Source of the DNA: an uncultured Treponema sp.
GTDB taxonomy: Bacteria; Spirochaetota; Spirochaetia; Treponematales; Treponemataceae
DNA: 64,000 bases
Direction: 5' to 3'
NCBI GenBank assembly: GCA_946535985.1
Contig: CAMNDY010000002.1
Coordinates: 1 to 64,000, forward strand
Shown here: positions 56,501-62,852 of the stretch, piece by piece
Layout: the number at the start of each line of letters is the position of its first letter
Numbering within the stretch: position 1 is the first letter of the stretch
Translations under genes and position numbers: made by a program
Notes under the pieces: generated by a model
The model's input: the letters and a program-made list of their open reading frames with translations, nothing else
Databases searched by the model: none
Told to the model about the DNA's origin: nothing

Positions 56501-59500
56501 CTAAAGACAGTTTCTGCTGTTACAGGATTATCAAATGTATAAGTAACGCTCTTTACACCAGAATCATCATCTTTAACCATTACTTCAACAGAAATATTGC
56601 TCTGTGTAATGTAAGAATCAATACTTTCTGCATTCTGTGCAACATCGTTATCGCCAATCTTAATAATGCCATCAATTACAGGTTCATCAACATCAACAGA
56701 ATATTCAATCTTGTATTCAGATTCCTGTCCATAAATATCTTTTGCTTTATATTCAGCCATATATTTTCCGCTTGTAGAAGGAAGTGTTATTTCATCAATA
56801 AATGATTTTGCAGTTACAGACGCAGGTGTTGCTGTTAAATTTGAAGTATGTGTAGTAACAAAGCCACCTTCAGAAGCAAGACCGTTTCCATCAGAAACAG
56901 TACCGTGTACAGTGAGTGCCTTTACATCGCCAGTTTTGCTTCCCATTAACCAGGTAGATTCATTCAAAACAGGAGTTACTGCACTAAATACAGGAGCACC
57001 GTCATCAATTGTTACATAGAATTTTTGTGCAAGAGAATCATAATTTGTTTCTTTCTTGCTTGAATCAGAAGCAGAAGCAACAGCATAAATATCTTTTGCT
57101 TCTACAGAAATTTCATACTGACCTTCAACAGAAGGAAGTGTATATTCAAAATCATAAAGTTTAGTTCCAGATGCAAGAGCCTTTGCAGGAGTAAGAGCAG
57201 CAGGAGTTCCACTTGCACCAGGGCCCACTTTCTTACAGGTTACAACAACACTGCCAAGACCATCATCATCTTTAACAGAACCATAAAGCTTGTTTCCCGC
57301 AGTAGAAGGGAACATGTTTGTACTTGAACTAAGAGAGCTTACAGCAGCAACTGTCTTATCGGCATTAGAAAGATCAAATACAGGCTGGTCTTTTTGCTGA
57401 TCAATTACAATTGTTTTCTGAGTAACAGCAACGTTGTCTACCTTATCCTGTGCACTTACAATAATATCAAAAGAAGCTTCTCCGGAACTACCGCTTGTAA
57501 GCTTTGTTGTTGCAAGTTCAAAACTCCAGGATTCATTAAGAGGAATTTCTACATTATTAAAGCTTTCTACAAGGGTCTGAGTAGAGCTGTCTTTAATAAC
57601 ATAACTTAAAGCCTTTAAATCACTTCCTGTGTTTCCGCTGTCGGCTGCAATTCCCGAAACTTTGATTTTACCGTTTACAGTGCCGCTACCATCATCAGGA
57701 GTAACCGAAATGATTTTTATTTCCGGTTTTTTGTTATCTACATAGAATTTTACATTCTTTTCGCCAGGTGCTGCATCGCCCAAATCCTGAGCACGAACTG
57801 TTACTGTATAATAATATTTGCTTTCTGCAGCAGGAACAAAAGTTTCACCAGACTTTGCTTTTACGCTAAGAGTAAATGGATATTTGTTGTGGCCCTGCTC
57901 TTCCAGAGATTCAACAACGCAATCAAACTTGCTCAAATCAAGATTACTGATTGAACCGTCTTCAAGATTTGTAATAGAAATGCTTGAAACCTGAACACCG
58001 CCATCATTCTTTGATTTTAAAGGAACGGCGTCTGTTGCTACAGTTCCTGTGATTGTAATTCCAGTTTCATTTACAGCTTTGCCAAGAACAATATCTTCTG
58101 CAGGAGAAAGAATTGTAACTTTTGGACTGTTATTACTTGTAGAAAGATTGAACAGATAAACATAATCATTTTCCGGTTCAAGATCTGTTTTGTTACGGTC
58201 TGTACCTGTAACAATCATTCTATATACATGCTTAGATAACAGCTCATAATCTTCGGTGTTAAGTGTGAAAGTATATGTCTTTTCTGAATCGTCGGCACTT
58301 TCATCCCATTTTGATTCACCCTGAGGATCAATAAGACTTATAGGATTAAGACCTGTAACCGGGAGTTCATAATAATTTGTATTTGAATTATACTCGCCCA
58401 AATCATAGAAATCGGCTTTTACAGTTTTTGGATCCGGATAACTTGCATCGCGACCTGCTTTAATTGAAAGAATGAGAGAGCTACCTGCAGAATATGATTT
58501 TATCTGTGCTGCATTCATTGTTGCAGAGAAACCGTATTCATCAAGAGCCCAGGTTGGATTATTATGCGGATTAAGACTCAATTTTGAGAATGTATCGCGT
58601 GAAGTAACTTCATTATTTAAAATATCAAAAGAAGAAGCATAGTTTCCTGTCTTTGAAAGAAGCTCTGTAATGCCTTTTATTTGTGTATCATCATAATTTT
58701 CGCTCTGCCCCTTTAAAATATCTTTAAGGCGTGGAGCAGTTAGAGAATAATTAACTGATAATATGTTCTGGAAATCGCTGCTTAAAAGATAATACTGATT
58801 TGTCTGGTTTCCGTGTCCACTACCCTCATCACCAGGAGTCTGATAAACAAGAGCGCTATCTTCAAGCATGAAGCTGCAGTAATAATACCTGTCTACATTA
58901 TCATTGTTCTGACCATAGATTGTTAAATATCTTTGGTGAGCGTCTGAAGCGGTTTTGTTTTCATCATATTTAGCAAGAATCAGAGGATTACTTGAAGACA
59001 TAGCATTAAGTTCTGCAGAATCTGTAATCTCTATTGATTTAACTTCTGAATCTATAAAAGTATCTGATGAATTGTCATATTCCCTATAGTAAAGTACAAG
59101 TTTTGAAGTTTCGTGATCTTCTGCAATATCACCCGAAAGTTTTAAAGAACGACCGTAAATTGTAGGAATATCATCTCCGATTGCAAGAGGTTTACTTACA
59201 ATTAAAACCGGCGCGGTATTATCAATTGCAATAGGACTGGTAGCGATCTGTGATTTCTTTTTAGAACCATCGTATGCAATTGCATTTATAATATAATTGC
59301 CATCCGGGAAATCCCACTGCTCAAAACTGTCAAACTCATCTGTTGTTTTTGAAAGGTCGCTTTTATTAAGAAGAATAGTCCAGCTTTTTGCATCTTCGCT
59401 TAATTCGGTATCATAAGGACCAAAGCTTTCGTTTGTTTCGGGGTTTGTAAGAGTTACAGAAACAGCAACAACATTAACGTCATCGTTACAGTTTCCGGAA

Positions 59501-59679
59501 ACTATAAAAGAGTCGCGGGCTACAGCATTTTTTGGGGGATATGAAATGCCAACAGTAGGTATAGAAATATCTACCGCAGCTCCAAGTCCAACTTCGCAGG
59601 AATAGAAAAGAAAAAGTAAGGTTGTCAAACACAAAGCAGCCGCAAGAGCAACTGTTGTTTTTTTCTTAAAGAACACCAT
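47539..59679 (-). CDS. Giant Ig-repeat lipoprotein, 4046 aa, paralogue of the next gene
   Basis: A lipoprotein signal (LFYSC, Cys28) and then the same order of modules as its neighbour. The N-termini are closely alike (PTVGISYPPKNAVARDSFIV against PTVEISYPPKNAIVRDMFIV), and so are mid regions (GHVVHWTMEIDTEAM) and C-termini (IETAQMQ against METAQKQ). This is a tandem duplication followed by divergence. The two genes form one transcription unit of ~23.7 kb. GAGG is 8-11 nt before the ATG. No catalytic motif is seen. It may be surface-exposed by analogy with other spirochaete lipoproteins. Confidence 0.82.
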   Translation of the reverse strand: MVFFKKKTTVALAAALCLTTLLFLFYSCEVGLGAAVDISIPTVGISYPPKNAVARDSFIVSGNCNDDVNVVAVSVTLTNPETNESFGPYDTELSEDAKSWTILLNKSDLSKTTDEFDSFEQWDFPDGNYIINAIAYDGSKKKSQIATSPIAIDNTAPVLIVSKPLAIGDDIPTIYGRSLKLSGDIAEDHETSKLVLYYREYDNSSDTFIDSEVKSIEITDSAELNAMSSSNPLILAKYDENKTASDAHQRYLTIYGQNNDNVDRYYYCSFMLEDSALVYQTPGDEGSGHGNQTNQYYLLSSDFQNILSVNYSLTAPRLKDILKGQSENYDDTQIKGITELLSKTGNYASSFDILNNEVTSRDTFSKLSLNPHNNPTWALDEYGFSATMNAAQIKSYSAGSSLILSIKAGRDASYPDPKTVKADFYDLGEYNSNTNYYELPVTGLNPISLIDPQGESKWDESADDSEKTYTFTLNTEDYELLSKHVYRMIVTGTDRNKTDLEPENDYVYLFNLSTSNNSPKVTILSPAEDIVLGKAVNETGITITGTVATDAVPLKSKNDGGVQVSSISITNLEDGSISNLDLSKFDCVVESLEEQGHNKYPFTLSVKAKSGETFVPAAESKYYYTVTVRAQDLGDAAPGEKNVKFYVDNKKPEIKIISVTPDDGSGTVNGKIKVSGIAADSGNTGSDLKALSYVIKDSSTQTLVESFNNVEIPLNESWSFELATTKLTSGSSGEASFDIIVSAQDKVDNVAVTQKTIVIDQQKDQPVFDLSNADKTVAAVSSLSSSTNMFPSTAGNKLYGSVKDDDGLGSVVVTCKKVGPGASGTPAALTPAKALASGTKLYDFEYTLPSVEGQYEISVEAKDIYAVASASDSSKKETNYDSLAQKFYVTIDDGAPVFSAVTPVLNESTWLMGSKTGDVKALTVHGTVSDGNGLASEGGFVTTHTSNLTATPASVTAKSFIDEITLPSTSGKYMAEYKAKDIYGQESEYKIEYSVDVDEPVIDGIIKIGDNDVAQNAESIDSYITQSNISVEVMVKDDDSGVKSVTYTFDNPVTAETVFSDMTHSVLGEEANGDEKWSANITFPDGDDVRFCIRVTDNVGNYIDRTIQTKVDKTKPILEVKWYQIKGADESQDGSILEPGDTAYVNTKDIVLYGNYTDGDACSGIEELVFTIANTGANTGITPEVKYYSQSFVNKADIATILNAKETIQNDQGQNVEINPYEVTYGLDSNNLPDENTKTIKSFVALIDKSSYDAGGDLIVSARDHAGNDINGGFIKIMKLNKDSTPPAISGINVGRIKGQGFKESYKTSDGKFYVRNRSDEKLTITGTTTDNSGIDKTVLTVTGTVAVTGTEDGQVDQVVEQVVYKEESTQTSWTFTDIDLSSCQNTSAAQDAVITITAFDKAGNTKNAADIELIFDSDAPAVLTNDADTGDSSNPFPAGYKLRGKDVWKYGGIKIGAGSYSDASFGRETSIALTVTFIGEEGGSGVSTIEYKMLPVSKVTDTYKNVITGIYNGSVPADADCTSGTLAIESSNYTHYNDSTEIPCTLGKGTLSGFESTVAGTPNIVFVRAIDNCGNEGDWFALLIQVDDSIPQVVSDASQSNPTSLLTNGKSSLQQLTGKYKDEGSGLKALRLYVDGKVVIDGCLKNVIVSSKKTEEINAQLVDEDGIETIYVPNKDNATLKITAKNSLGDYVSPKNNTASTVLFTNNYGTLTYNAYYTNASGTGVPDSFANGPTFADWTLDLTPQNGTWFKALNKSVVQIAIEAEDWAEDASGSGNKASTVITSLDIDKTLPVSAITNSNANLALNGEQTIKGTITENHTPKSLSIYYSTAVDANGKLPASLKTSDKLDSADASSGWKLIKSITTASKGENDPSGDEYEYGATVQQIYNFEVKDVNFNDFIGDAVSGKVHILVCSQDKAGNVNWADNDVTVNKKDNSAAYKTFTVDRNSDRPVVTITSTELVTKPTDTTVSPLSDSNYLPLEIKTLNFKVSDDDGVQKVEYRIIKGNENPGWTEITDTSIISTISTNGASIKLSDEGKQKIEFQITDKKGGVFTSIAPANGSELNTIYLADSDNHKYGTTEDGYETPVVYVDVDTMPPVLTIEEVRYLPQGFNELSETEKAAVIEAAKFDTSGFSRNILGGPDFQYLRVKAGASDDGSGIAKVELSATLDGVELTEKPSLETPSEEGGIYYLVIPVLNGRADSAKKDNSSYILTVKATDVAGKESSDAITFKLDDKLPEITVNSPASDENLTGNVTIDTSISEIATLYYAISPIDVSPDNYAENQSFAFVTYDSNDNEKTPVDLPTTDKSGHTINPTQALKEICTYTQFSTTSMRSMYLWFDGKTGTTGHSKTLNQWIKDIGITTDADLSSSTNAFDDIVKLYFHVKAVDQAGNITRYSYPIRLDPLGNRPQVKIGYPSEDKAGGTNRVTLGGSPTIIGTASGTNGIDYAWLQVDCDSDGDWDADDFAVLKLKGYELGYMKSKQVVTTIADNTDINDYAIRIRVSGRSWSQKINIGGELNPASEGETKAVKIWAYATDTHGFTSSPEARNIDIDSDLPVIDQNIRLVQWATNYNGKNGFALDSNDNIQLAANATIASREYIEGERIKGKWYLIGKVTDDSGIHSVSYKVNGGTLIRAIIPEDAADKVYEGSDTEAGAYIRPVTLQKSSGSGYLFCLPIGDTTDDAVGEYSIEFSAEENKDSDARSAEANFTVLYDNKAPVATNIDFNATIVNSDGVYTFGGEASEEKVGTVDQSGVERIAFYFTRNINKQPEKIFDPMIRTGKDGNVLSYKDGDGLTLDSGLYWKTVSVNSVSGSAVTVPADSNLKNVHIGGLAKINGVIYRIEGVDSNVVSLSGDPGAASSIMFAIANVVDNPTRESEGNLKDYGSEYGWGYTKGDGLDDDGDRMIESLIQEGTKYTWEASINSKNISDGPITLNYVVFDMAGNATTVKTKTGVIKNNAPRIAGVKFGTDENGNNEVEGDEFITTYHELYKESKGYNGGSKITSLSLPTNSTAATPVSALKIKGKTVIIPEIIGGNGEIKYTYSVAKRNSGNTNWDDPYFTLETSKQLRTSGTVDDDDASQNYIWEDSNITLDVKDFITLKNDSPQIPDGKNQKFTFKISDSTPYWDNEGAAAIESQTATIDIVMDVELNDEKSAKNKIIPFYWESANKNSLKNNNSELGHIELSKDLPDTITSKTPKVSGAVKLEGIAQDNILLKDLSVSISTYNSGNPITIATYNNDGSWTGTASITNATYGEFKAAGYIGEIPEGKNADDTVEQVSQEYGHVVHWTMEIDTEAMSITPATNISIKARALDKGKPTLNGENVEYTSNKFDYNETGTIPEGQTEYVEPDPVVQSGGDNGSSAYTYNYTIDVVPYIRGIKTKLSTKSKKSDSSEYDRTAIGHYPVNKSETIYLYGFNLTGGTLYDSAYETAVAADKSKHMASLGSAKTENDDDPLDVFTKYDSYKGFKLYPVSGISAFTSGQVYVKVGDVESLNNKNSNSPDYNCKPNGNNNDTLKDDVKLDVWNINSEAGLPSAGGRIDELTMKINPASNYNGIVGFAFLDGPVGFSRPKGGTTSYTKGKDKYSSQKDSQTTAALAYDTKGNAFSMSAGGNEGDGLHFEILPAGGGDSTEIYLEYVNQNKKRDNSGKYMDLRYKVRSPNIATSPNGVDTNIYMVYYDSFNDEIRYKYGSMNKLVTNIKNKNWSDTDLFRPINNNASSWNNNNPYTCQYSQVIATDATTNLPTTTDAAGETIIDPQYAYTGTPLGGAGEFVDIDVIPKGSTGGLTDEDVVVVVWYDSKAKALKYSYNENPDNYAAWPTKNGTTTKKDAYKGLNREDWEDAKTIFTGAGEYCSVKVDGKGGIHIAAYDSQYGDLKYAYLSSYDSDTYNEYTVDSAGNAGSHMRMDVALASDGTTPVPYISYYGSNMAKLAYPVNGNTTNGAESDMFTGNWEVTYIPTGSEIDDLDYKRLMNVDSRINVGVWKYIDTVTTGDNQHVKGQIKNSTTGIPNAAAGSGKFYGNGTANPLVSYSVLKDTANSRIETAQMQ

Positions 59680-60017
59680 ACGCTACCTCAGACTCTCTCC
59701 AGAATCTTCGAAACACAACAAAAAAACAACACGTTATTAAAAATTTACTTTTTTTAAATACTTCTGCAATTTATATTATCGGCAAAAAATCAAGTTTTAT
59801 TAACTTTCTGACCTCCAGATAGACCTTGAGTTTAAATTAATACTTTTTTGGAAAAAAACTTAAAGAAATTAAATAAGACGTTTTAAATAAAAAAGGCCCT
59901 GGATAAACAATCGGTCATAGTAATGCCAACTTTTCCCCAAAGCCCACAATAAATATAAGGAAATTTGTTAAAAAAAGCAAGAAAAAAAGGAATTTATTCT
60001 ATTATAGGTAAGAAAAA
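59680..60017. other. Intergenic region upstream of the giant lipoprotein operon
   Basis: About 340 bp without a gene. It must contain the promoter of the operon. TATAAA- and TTGATT-like boxes occur near 59770-59790 (minus strand), but with unsuitable spacing. T-rich leader sequence follows. I see no riboswitch or terminator. Confidence 0.4.
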
Positions 60018-60137
60018 GATTCCCGGGTCAAGCCCGGGAATGACACTACAAATTGCCCGGGAATGACACTACAAATTGCCCGGGAATGACATGTCAAATT
60101 GCCAAGGAATGACAGGACAAATTGCCCGTGAATGACA
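60018..60137. repeat. Family A palindrome followed by 23-bp tandem repeats
   Basis: ATTCCCGGGTCAAGCCCGGG begins the run. From 60035 a 23-bp unit (CGGGAATGACACTACAAATT, then GCC) is repeated about 4.5 times, with start positions 60035, 60058, 60081, 60104 and 60127. Units 3-5 are diverged. The unit starts within the right arm of the palindrome. Confidence 0.85.
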
Positions 60138-60145
60138 ATCGACGT

Positions 60146-60181
60146 AAAAAAAAATCGCCACTGCAAAAGGGGCAATGGCGA
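60146..60181 (-). terminator. Intrinsic terminator of the outer-membrane barrel gene
   Basis: On the minus strand: stem TCGCCATTGC/GCAGTGGCGA around CCCTTTT, then a long T-run. It lies 28 nt after the stop of the gene at 60210. Confidence 0.9.
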
Positions 60182-60209
60182 CCTTTTAGCTGCTAGACAG
60201 AAGCCAGAA

Positions 60210-60857
60210 TTAGAAGAATTTCCACTCTACACCAAGTCCACCGTAAACGGTTTTACGTTTTGGAATAAACTCTGGTATTCCTGTATCAACGCTTTGATTA
60301 TAGGCTTCAATCTGTACATTTCTTTTTTCGAATTCGCCTATAAAACGTCCTGAAAGAACTAAACCAAGATGCTTTGTAAAGTAGAACTTAAAGTCTGCTC
60401 CAGCAATGTATCCCATCTGAAAATCTTCTTTTTTGGCAGAGGCTAAATCGCTTTTAAGAGTTGTGCTGATAGGAATTGAAAAGTTTGGACCTGCACCAAA
60501 GCCGATTGTCAACTTCCACAAATCAAGGTTGAGCCATACCATTGGTGCAAGATCAAGCGTGCGGATAGCGTATTCTGTTTCTCTATCTGTTCCTTTTTCA
60601 TTAAAATTCATGGAACTCTGGATATAATTGGCTTCTGCCTGAATTCCAAGTCCACCAAACAATGCAAAATTTGCATAAGCACCAAAACCTGCATCAAAAA
60701 CCTTTTCTGCAGTAGCTTTTGAAGTTTCTGTCTTGAGATCTGAATCAAGAGCCATATTGTAACCCAAGATTCCACGTGCACCAACTTCAAAATCAAGTGC
60801 AAAAGAAGCGCTTACAAGACAAATAGTGGCAAGAGCCATAGCAATAATCTTTTTCAT
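60210..60857 (-). CDS. Outer-membrane beta-barrel protein
   Basis: 215 aa from the ATG at 60857, which has an AAGGAG site and starts the signal peptide MKKIIAMALATICLVSASFA. The mature chain shows OMP-like strand alternation (FEVGARGILGYNMAL, LDLAPMVWLNLDLWKLTIGFGAGPNFSIPI) and ends in Phe (GGLGVEWKFF), as the barrel-assembly signal requires. The family is similar to opacity-type porin-like barrels. Strong promoter and terminator make it a single-gene unit. Confidence 0.78.
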   Translation of the reverse strand: MKKIIAMALATICLVSASFALDFEVGARGILGYNMALDSDLKTETSKATAEKVFDAGFGAYANFALFGGLGIQAEANYIQSSMNFNEKGTDRETEYAIRTLDLAPMVWLNLDLWKLTIGFGAGPNFSIPISTTLKSDLASAKKEDFQMGYIAGADFKFYFTKHLGLVLSGRFIGEFEKRNVQIEAYNQSVDTGIPEFIPKRKTVYGGLGVEWKFF

Positions 60858-60896
60858 AGTTAAAAAACTCCTTCCCTCTCCATAGGGTACATACTT

Positions 60897-60925
60897 ATAA
60901 TACACCAGAAAAGCTCTGGTTACAA
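60897..60925 (-). promoter_or_regulatory. Promoter of the outer-membrane barrel gene
   Basis: On the minus strand: TTGTAA (60920-60925), 17-bp spacer, and TATTAT (60897-60902). It gives a ~35-nt leader carrying AAGGAG. Confidence 0.6.
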
Positions 60926-60957
60926 ACTTTTTTAGAGAAATTTGGGACTTTTTAGAA

Positions 60958-61557
60958 TTACAGATATTTTTTTATTGCATCAAGGAGGTCTGAATATTCG
61001 GTAAATGCCGGATACTGAGGATATTCTTTGATGATTTTTTCTGTTGAACGGAAAAGGAAGCCGGCTTTTGAAGCTTGTATCATAGCAAGGTCGTTAAAGC
61101 TGTCGCCAGAAGCAATTGTTTCAAAACCACATGACTGAAGTGCTTTTACGGTTGTGAGTTTACTCTGAGGGCAGCGCATTTTATAGCCTGTAATTTCGCC
61201 ATTATTGCCAACAATAAGTTCATTACACATGATTGTAGGCCAGCCAAGCTTTTTCATAAGAGGAGTGGCAAACTGGCTGAAGGTATCGCTCAAAATAATA
61301 ACCTGTCCAAGAGAACGAAGCTGGTCTAAAAACTCTTTTGCACCTGGAAGCGGGTCAATTTTTGCAATTGTATTCTGGATTTCTTTAAGGCCAAGCTTAT
61401 GTTCCTTAAGAATTTCAAGGCGGAACTTCATAAGCTTATCGTAATCGGGTTCATCGCGGGTTGTGCGGCGTAATTCCGGGATTCCAACAGCGTCTGCAAA
61501 TGCAATCCAGATTTCCGGGACAAGAACCCCTTCAAGATCAAGACAAGTAATTATCAT
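60958..61557 (-). CDS. thrH: Phosphoserine phosphatase / homoserine phosphotransferase (ThrH-like)
   Basis: 199 aa. HAD-family motifs: MIITCLDLEGVLVPEIW (motif I, DLEG instead of DxDG as in ThrH), VIILSDTFSQFA (motif II), and ASGDSFNDLAMI (motif IV). ThrH enzymes hydrolyse phosphoserine and can transfer phosphate to homoserine. ATG 61557 has GGAGG 7 nt upstream; longer reading would run into the tRNA-Ala gene. The gene lies 41 nt after tRNA-Ala with no terminator between, so both may share a transcript. Confidence 0.87.
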   Translation of the reverse strand: MIITCLDLEGVLVPEIWIAFADAVGIPELRRTTRDEPDYDKLMKFRLEILKEHKLGLKEIQNTIAKIDPLPGAKEFLDQLRSLGQVIILSDTFSQFATPLMKKLGWPTIMCNELIVGNNGEITGYKMRCPQSKLTTVKALQSCGFETIASGDSFNDLAMIQASKAGFLFRSTEKIIKEYPQYPAFTEYSDLLDAIKKYL

Positions 61558-61598
61558 AAAAAACCTCCGGAACCCAAGCCTTTGCAGGAAGAATTTAC

Positions 61599-61672
61599 TG
61601 GAGCTGATCGGACTTGAACCGACTACCTTTTGAATGCCATTCAAACGCTCTAGCCAGGTGAGCTACAGCCCC
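61599..61672 (-). tRNA. tRNA-Ala (anticodon GGC)
   Basis: Minus strand. Acceptor GGGGCTG/CAGCTCC, D arm GCTC/GAGC, anticodon stem TTTGA/TCAAA with loop ATGGCAT (anticodon GGC), T arm GTCGG/CCGAT with TTCAAGT; 74 nt, CCA not encoded. Confidence 0.93.
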
Positions 61673-61689
61673 ATAAGAAAAGATGATTT

Positions 61690-61719
61690 ATTATACGGAA
61701 AAAGGGATTGGTGGGTCAA
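61690..61719 (-). promoter_or_regulatory. Promoter of tRNA-Ala (and probably thrH)
   Basis: On the minus strand: TTGACC (61714-61719), 18-bp spacer, and TATAAT (61690-61695), about 17 nt before the tRNA. Confidence 0.7.
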
Positions 61720-61727
61720 GGGGAGTT

Positions 61728-61761
61728 AAAAACAAAAGGCTGCCCTACAGGACAACCTTTT
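61728..61761 (-). terminator. Intrinsic terminator of the rsmI-flgM operon
   Basis: On the minus strand: stem AAAAGGTTGTCC/GGGCAGCCTTTT with two G-U pairs and a TGTA loop, then GTTTTT; 5 nt after the flgM stop. Confidence 0.85.
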
Positions 61762-61765
61762 CAAA

Positions 61766-62053
61766 TTAAAGACCGATACTGGTCATAAACTTTTCTGCAG
61801 CAGACTGAATTACTGCATCGCTCAGGTAGTTAGGATCCTTAAGCTTTGCTTTTACTTCTGCAATGCGGTCAGCTCTTACATCAGGAGTCTCAGAAGCAAC
61901 CTTGTCAAGGTAGTAAGCTTCGGCCATCTGAACGGCTTCTTTTGAAACAGAAATTGAATCTGTTTCGCTGTTTACCTTAGCAGAGTTCTCTGTCTTGCGG
62001 ATGTTCTGAACATTGTTCAATTGAGAAACATTGTTTACACTATTTATCATCAT
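61766..62053 (-). CDS. flgM: FlgM-like anti-sigma-28 factor
   Basis: 95 aa. A Ser/Thr/Asn-rich disordered N-terminal half is followed by helices matching the FlgM C-terminal sigma-binding part: EAVQMAEAYYLDKV, VRADRIAEVKAKLKDPNYLSD. In flagellated bacteria FlgM holds sigma-28 until the hook is complete and is then exported. It is 21 nt after rsmI, with AGGA near the ATG, and has a terminator. No other flagellar genes adjoin. Confidence 0.82.
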   Translation of the reverse strand: MMINSVNNVSQLNNVQNIRKTENSAKVNSETDSISVSKEAVQMAEAYYLDKVASETPDVRADRIAEVKAKLKDPNYLSDAVIQSAAEKFMTSIGL

Positions 62054-62074
62054 AACGTCCTACCCCTCTACCTT

Positions 62075-62782
62075 TTAATTATCGGCAGATTCTTCAGAAA
62101 GTTGAATTTTTTTTGTTCCCGAAATGAAAACTGCGAACTCACCTTTGATAGAAGGTCTGTTTGCAAAATCATCTCTCAATTCGCCAGCAGAACCGCTTAT
62201 TACTTCTTCATGAAGCTTAGTCAGTTCCCGTCCTACAACGATGCGCCTTGTACTCTCAATATCGGCAATGTCGGAAAGAAGTTTAGTAATTCTGTAAGGA
62301 GATTCGTAAATAATTACAGCATCTCCTGTTTGCATCAATTCTTTAAGGCGGCTTCGTCTTCTTCCGGGTTTTGGAGAGAGAAAACCTTCAAAAATCAATG
62401 TCTTTCCACCGCTGCCGGCAACACTAATTAAGGTTGCAAAAGCAGAAGCTCCGGGAATTGGTACAACTTGAAAGCCTGCTTCTCGCACTACATCAACCAG
62501 AACTGCTCCAGGATCACTAATTCCGGGAGTTCCGGCATCGCTTGCATAGGCTACAGAGTGTCCCTGCTGCAAAAGCTCAACAATTTTAGCGGCTCCTGCA
62601 CGTTCATTCTGCGCTCTGCACGAAATAAGGGGCTTTTTTATCTCCAGATGATTCAACAGCTGAAGCGTATGGCGGGTATCCTCTGCGGCAACAAAATCTA
62701 CGCTTTTAAACGTCTCTATTGCCCTCAAAGTAATATCGCCCAAATTCCCTATGGGCGTTCCTATAACATATAGTACCGACAC
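62075..62782 (-). CDS. rsmI: 16S rRNA (cytidine-1402-2'-O)-methyltransferase
   Basis: 235 aa. The SAM-dependent tetrapyrrole-methylase fold is recognised from VIGTPIGNLGDITLRAIE, DFVAAEDTRHT, YASDAGTPGISDPG and IPGASAFATLISVAGS, all characteristic of RsmI. It methylates the ribose of C1402 in the decoding centre. The start codon is GTG (62780-62782), without a ribosome site but 6 nt after a TATAAT box. It is transcribed with flgM. Confidence 0.94.
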   Translation of the reverse strand: MSVLYVIGTPIGNLGDITLRAIETFKSVDFVAAEDTRHTLQLLNHLEIKKPLISCRAQNERAGAAKIVELLQQGHSVAYASDAGTPGISDPGAVLVDVVREAGFQVVPIPGASAFATLISVAGSGGKTLIFEGFLSPKPGRRRSRLKELMQTGDAVIIYESPYRITKLLSDIADIESTRRIVVGRELTKLHEEVISGSAGELRDDFANRPSIKGEFAVFISGTKKIQLSEESADN

Positions 62783-62788
62783 TCTTCT

Positions 62789-62794
62789 ATTATA
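62789..62794 (-). promoter_or_regulatory. -10 box of rsmI-flgM, leaderless GTG start
   Basis: TATAAT on the minus strand, with TTGTTA 17 nt upstream of it; 6 nt before the GTG. Confidence 0.55.
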
Positions 62795-62840
62795 AACACA
62801 AATTTGTATTCTAACAAGTGCAAAATTCCTTTTTTCATGT

Positions 62841-62846
62841 TATAAT
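62841..62846 (+). promoter_or_regulatory. -10 box of the Cache-GGDEF gene
   Basis: TGTTATAAT, an extended -10, ends 6 nt before the ATG at 62853. No ribosome site. It is divergent from the rsmI promoter. Confidence 0.55.
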
Positions 62847-62852
62847 TTTTAT

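Noticed and set aside
35948-59679. Many open frames on the plus strand opposite the giant genes
   Set aside because: They have no ribosome sites or recognisable domains, and their composition is the complement of the Ig-repeat codons.
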